Shown here: positions 62,897-64,000 of the stretch, in pieces
Layout of the letters: every line of letters starts with the position of its first letter
How positions within the stretch are numbered: the first letter of the stretch is position 1
Assembly (NCBI GenBank): GCA_032595685.2
Contig: CP159373.1
Coordinates: 145,001-209,000, forward strand
DNA: 64,000 nucleotides
Source: Candidatus Electrothrix aestuarii
GTDB lineage: Bacteria > Desulfobacterota > Desulfobulbia > Desulfobulbales > Desulfobulbaceae
Reading direction: 5' to 3'
The notes under the pieces: generated by a model
Seen by the model: the letters and a program-made list of their open reading frames with translations, nothing else
Database searches by the model: none
Told to the model about the DNA's origin: nothing
Translations under genes and position numbers: made by a program

Positions 62897-63529
62897 TTAG
62901 GCTTTGGTATGAATACTGACCAAACCGTTTTTAGCGCCGGGGACCGCACCATGCACTAAGAGGATGTTCTCATCTTCACGAATATCCACTACTGTGAGGT
63001 TCTTCACTGTCTTTTTATCAGTCCCCATGTGTCCCGGCAGCTTCTTCCCCTTGATCACGCGTCCAGGATATGCACTACAACCGATTGAACCAGGCGCTCT
63101 CTGAAAACCAGAACCGTGGGTGGCCTTACCACCACCAAAACCATAGCGTTTCATAACACCCTGGAATCCGCGTCCCTTTGCTTTCCCGGTAATATCTACA
63201 CGGTCTCCGATCTTTACGATCTCAGCCAAAGTAATCTCCTGACCGATCTCGTAGGTCTCCGGCTCAGTTACCCGGAATTCTCGAATGTGGTAATACCCGG
63301 TCCCACCTGATCGCTTAAAATGTCCGGCTTCGGGTTTGTTCAATCTGGACTCTTTTTTCTCCAAAAAACCGACTTGGATGGCGTTATAACCTTCCTTTCC
63401 TACAGTTTTTTTCTGCAATACCTTACAGGGGCCAGCTTCGATCACGGTAACAGAAATAGACTGTCCCATTTCATTATAGACCCGGGTCATTCCTACTTTC
63501 CGCCCCAGTATTCCATTTGTATTCGGCAT
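62897..63529 (-). CDS. rplC: 50S ribosomal protein L3 (uL3)
   Basis: This 210-residue protein reads NGILGRKVGMTRVYNEMGQ, and GRGFQGVMKRYGFGGGKATHGS is the family signature (in part). KKLPGHMGTDKKTVKNL follows. Confidence 0.98.
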   Translation of the reverse strand: MPNTNGILGRKVGMTRVYNEMGQSISVTVIEAGPCKVLQKKTVGKEGYNAIQVGFLEKKESRLNKPEAGHFKRSGGTGYYHIREFRVTEPETYEIGQEITLAEIVKIGDRVDITGKAKGRGFQGVMKRYGFGGGKATHGSGFQRAPGSIGCSAYPGRVIKGKKLPGHMGTDKKTVKNLTVVDIREDENILLVHGAVPGAKNGLVSIHTKA

Positions 63530-63600
63530 TTGTTTACCTGTATGCTAACTCTATTCAAAGCGATTCACGCTGATCTTTGGCACGTTGTAACAAAGAGCGG

Positions 63601-63915
63601 CTACGGCAGCTTAATCTCCACATCCACACCGGCTGACAGCTGAAGCTTCATTAATGAATCAATTGTCTGCTGCGTCGGCTCAAGAATATCCAGCAACCGC
63701 CGGTGAGTTCGCATCTCAAATTGCTCACGTGACTTCTTGTCCACATGCGGTGATCGTAATACCGTATACTTATTGATACTTGTAGGCAACGGAATCGGAC
63801 CGGCCACGGTTGCACCGGTTCTTCTGGCTGTCTCAACTATTTCACGAGTCGACTGATCAAGCAATTTATAATCATAGCCTTTCAGTCTGATGCGAATTTT
63901 ATCTGTGGGGATCAT
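63601..63915 (-). CDS. rpsJ: 30S ribosomal protein S10 (uS10, NusE)
   Basis: This 104-residue protein contains [20 protein letters not shown] and [35 protein letters not shown] (in part). It lies 9 bp after tuf, at the head of the S10 operon. Confidence 0.98.
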   Translation of the reverse strand: MIPTDKIRIRLKGYDYKLLDQSTREIVETARRTGATVAGPIPLPTSINKYTVLRSPHVDKKSREQFEMRTHRRLLDILEPTQQTIDSLMKLQLSAGVDVEIKLP

Positions 63916-63924
63916 TTTTTCCTC

Positions 63925-64000
63925 TTACTCAATAATTTCGCTGATCACACCAGCACCTACCGTGCGACCACCCTCGCGAATAGCGAAGCGAAGTCCTTCC
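63925..64000 (-). CDS. tuf: Elongation factor Tu, C-terminal end (cut by window end)
   Basis: The last 24 codons, GLRFAIREGGRTVGAGVISEIIE then TAA (in part RFAIREGGRTVGAGVI), are the invariant C-terminus of EF-Tu domain 3. The gene continues past base 64000. A tuf copy at the head of the S10 operon is the common bacterial arrangement. Confidence 0.95.
   Translation of the reverse strand, partial: EGLRFAIREGGRTVGAGVISEIIE

Overview
Taxonomy. The window is bacterial, medium G+C. It holds a partial 16S rRNA gene, a canonical S10-spc-alpha ribosomal cluster (tuf to rplQ, with map directly after secY and no adk between), a short EF-Ts, SelA and a type IV pilus retraction ATPase. These features, the ydbH-ynbE-ydbL set and the dense dispersed repeats suggest a deltaproteobacterial lineage such as Desulfobulbales (Desulfobacterota), possibly a cable-bacterium relative. 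That placement is inference; the 16S fragment could settle it.

Layout. 1-0.8 kb: the 5' third of a 16S gene (minus strand) with a boxA-like leader and two tandem consensus promoters. 1.2-7.3 kb, plus strand: selA, a degenerate-GGDEF/TPR protein, a LOG-family protein, a small membrane protein and pilT. 7.3-9.1 kb, minus: a frameshifted rsmJ and an M48 lipoprotein protease. 9.1-12.4 kb: an accessory strip of four toxin-antitoxin modules (one toxin interrupted by an in-frame TGA) separated by a dispersed repeat family. 12.4-19.1 kb, minus: a 1884-residue secreted RHS/YD-repeat protein with an AT-rich polymorphic tip, and a K+-channel gene immediately downstream where an immunity gene is usually found. 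19.5-23.3 kb: tRNA-Leu(CAA), a WalJ-like hydrolase and rpsB-tsf-pyrH. 23.67-24.13 kb: a seven-repeat CRISPR array without cas genes in the window, then two head-to-tail identical IS91/IS1294-like elements (1337-bp period), each with the same frameshift in its transposase.

27.2-36.2 kb, minus: a 41-residue secreted peptide with its own promoter and terminator, an HDAC-like amidohydrolase overlapping an ATP-grasp/DmpA-peptidase fusion, a PQQ-type sugar dehydrogenase, small membrane genes, an isochorismatase-like hydrolase and a BON-MscS channel. 36.2-42.2 kb is a decayed accessory zone. It contains three arrays of 21-bp units, a second K+ channel, an MFS exporter, gene remnants (Rpn nuclease, AraC regulator, AAA ATPase) and a VapBC-type module. 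42.4-48.6 kb: unknown membrane/secreted proteins, the ydbH-ynbE-ydbL envelope operon and a YkgJ-type Cys-rich protein. 48.6-64 kb, minus: the ribosomal protein/rpoA/secY supercluster, ending in a strong terminator.

The stretches most worth a second look are the 21-bp arrays, the ATP-grasp/DmpA + HDAC pair, the small secreted peptide, the RHS tip with its channel neighbour, and the tandem frameshifted IS pair beside the CRISPR leader.
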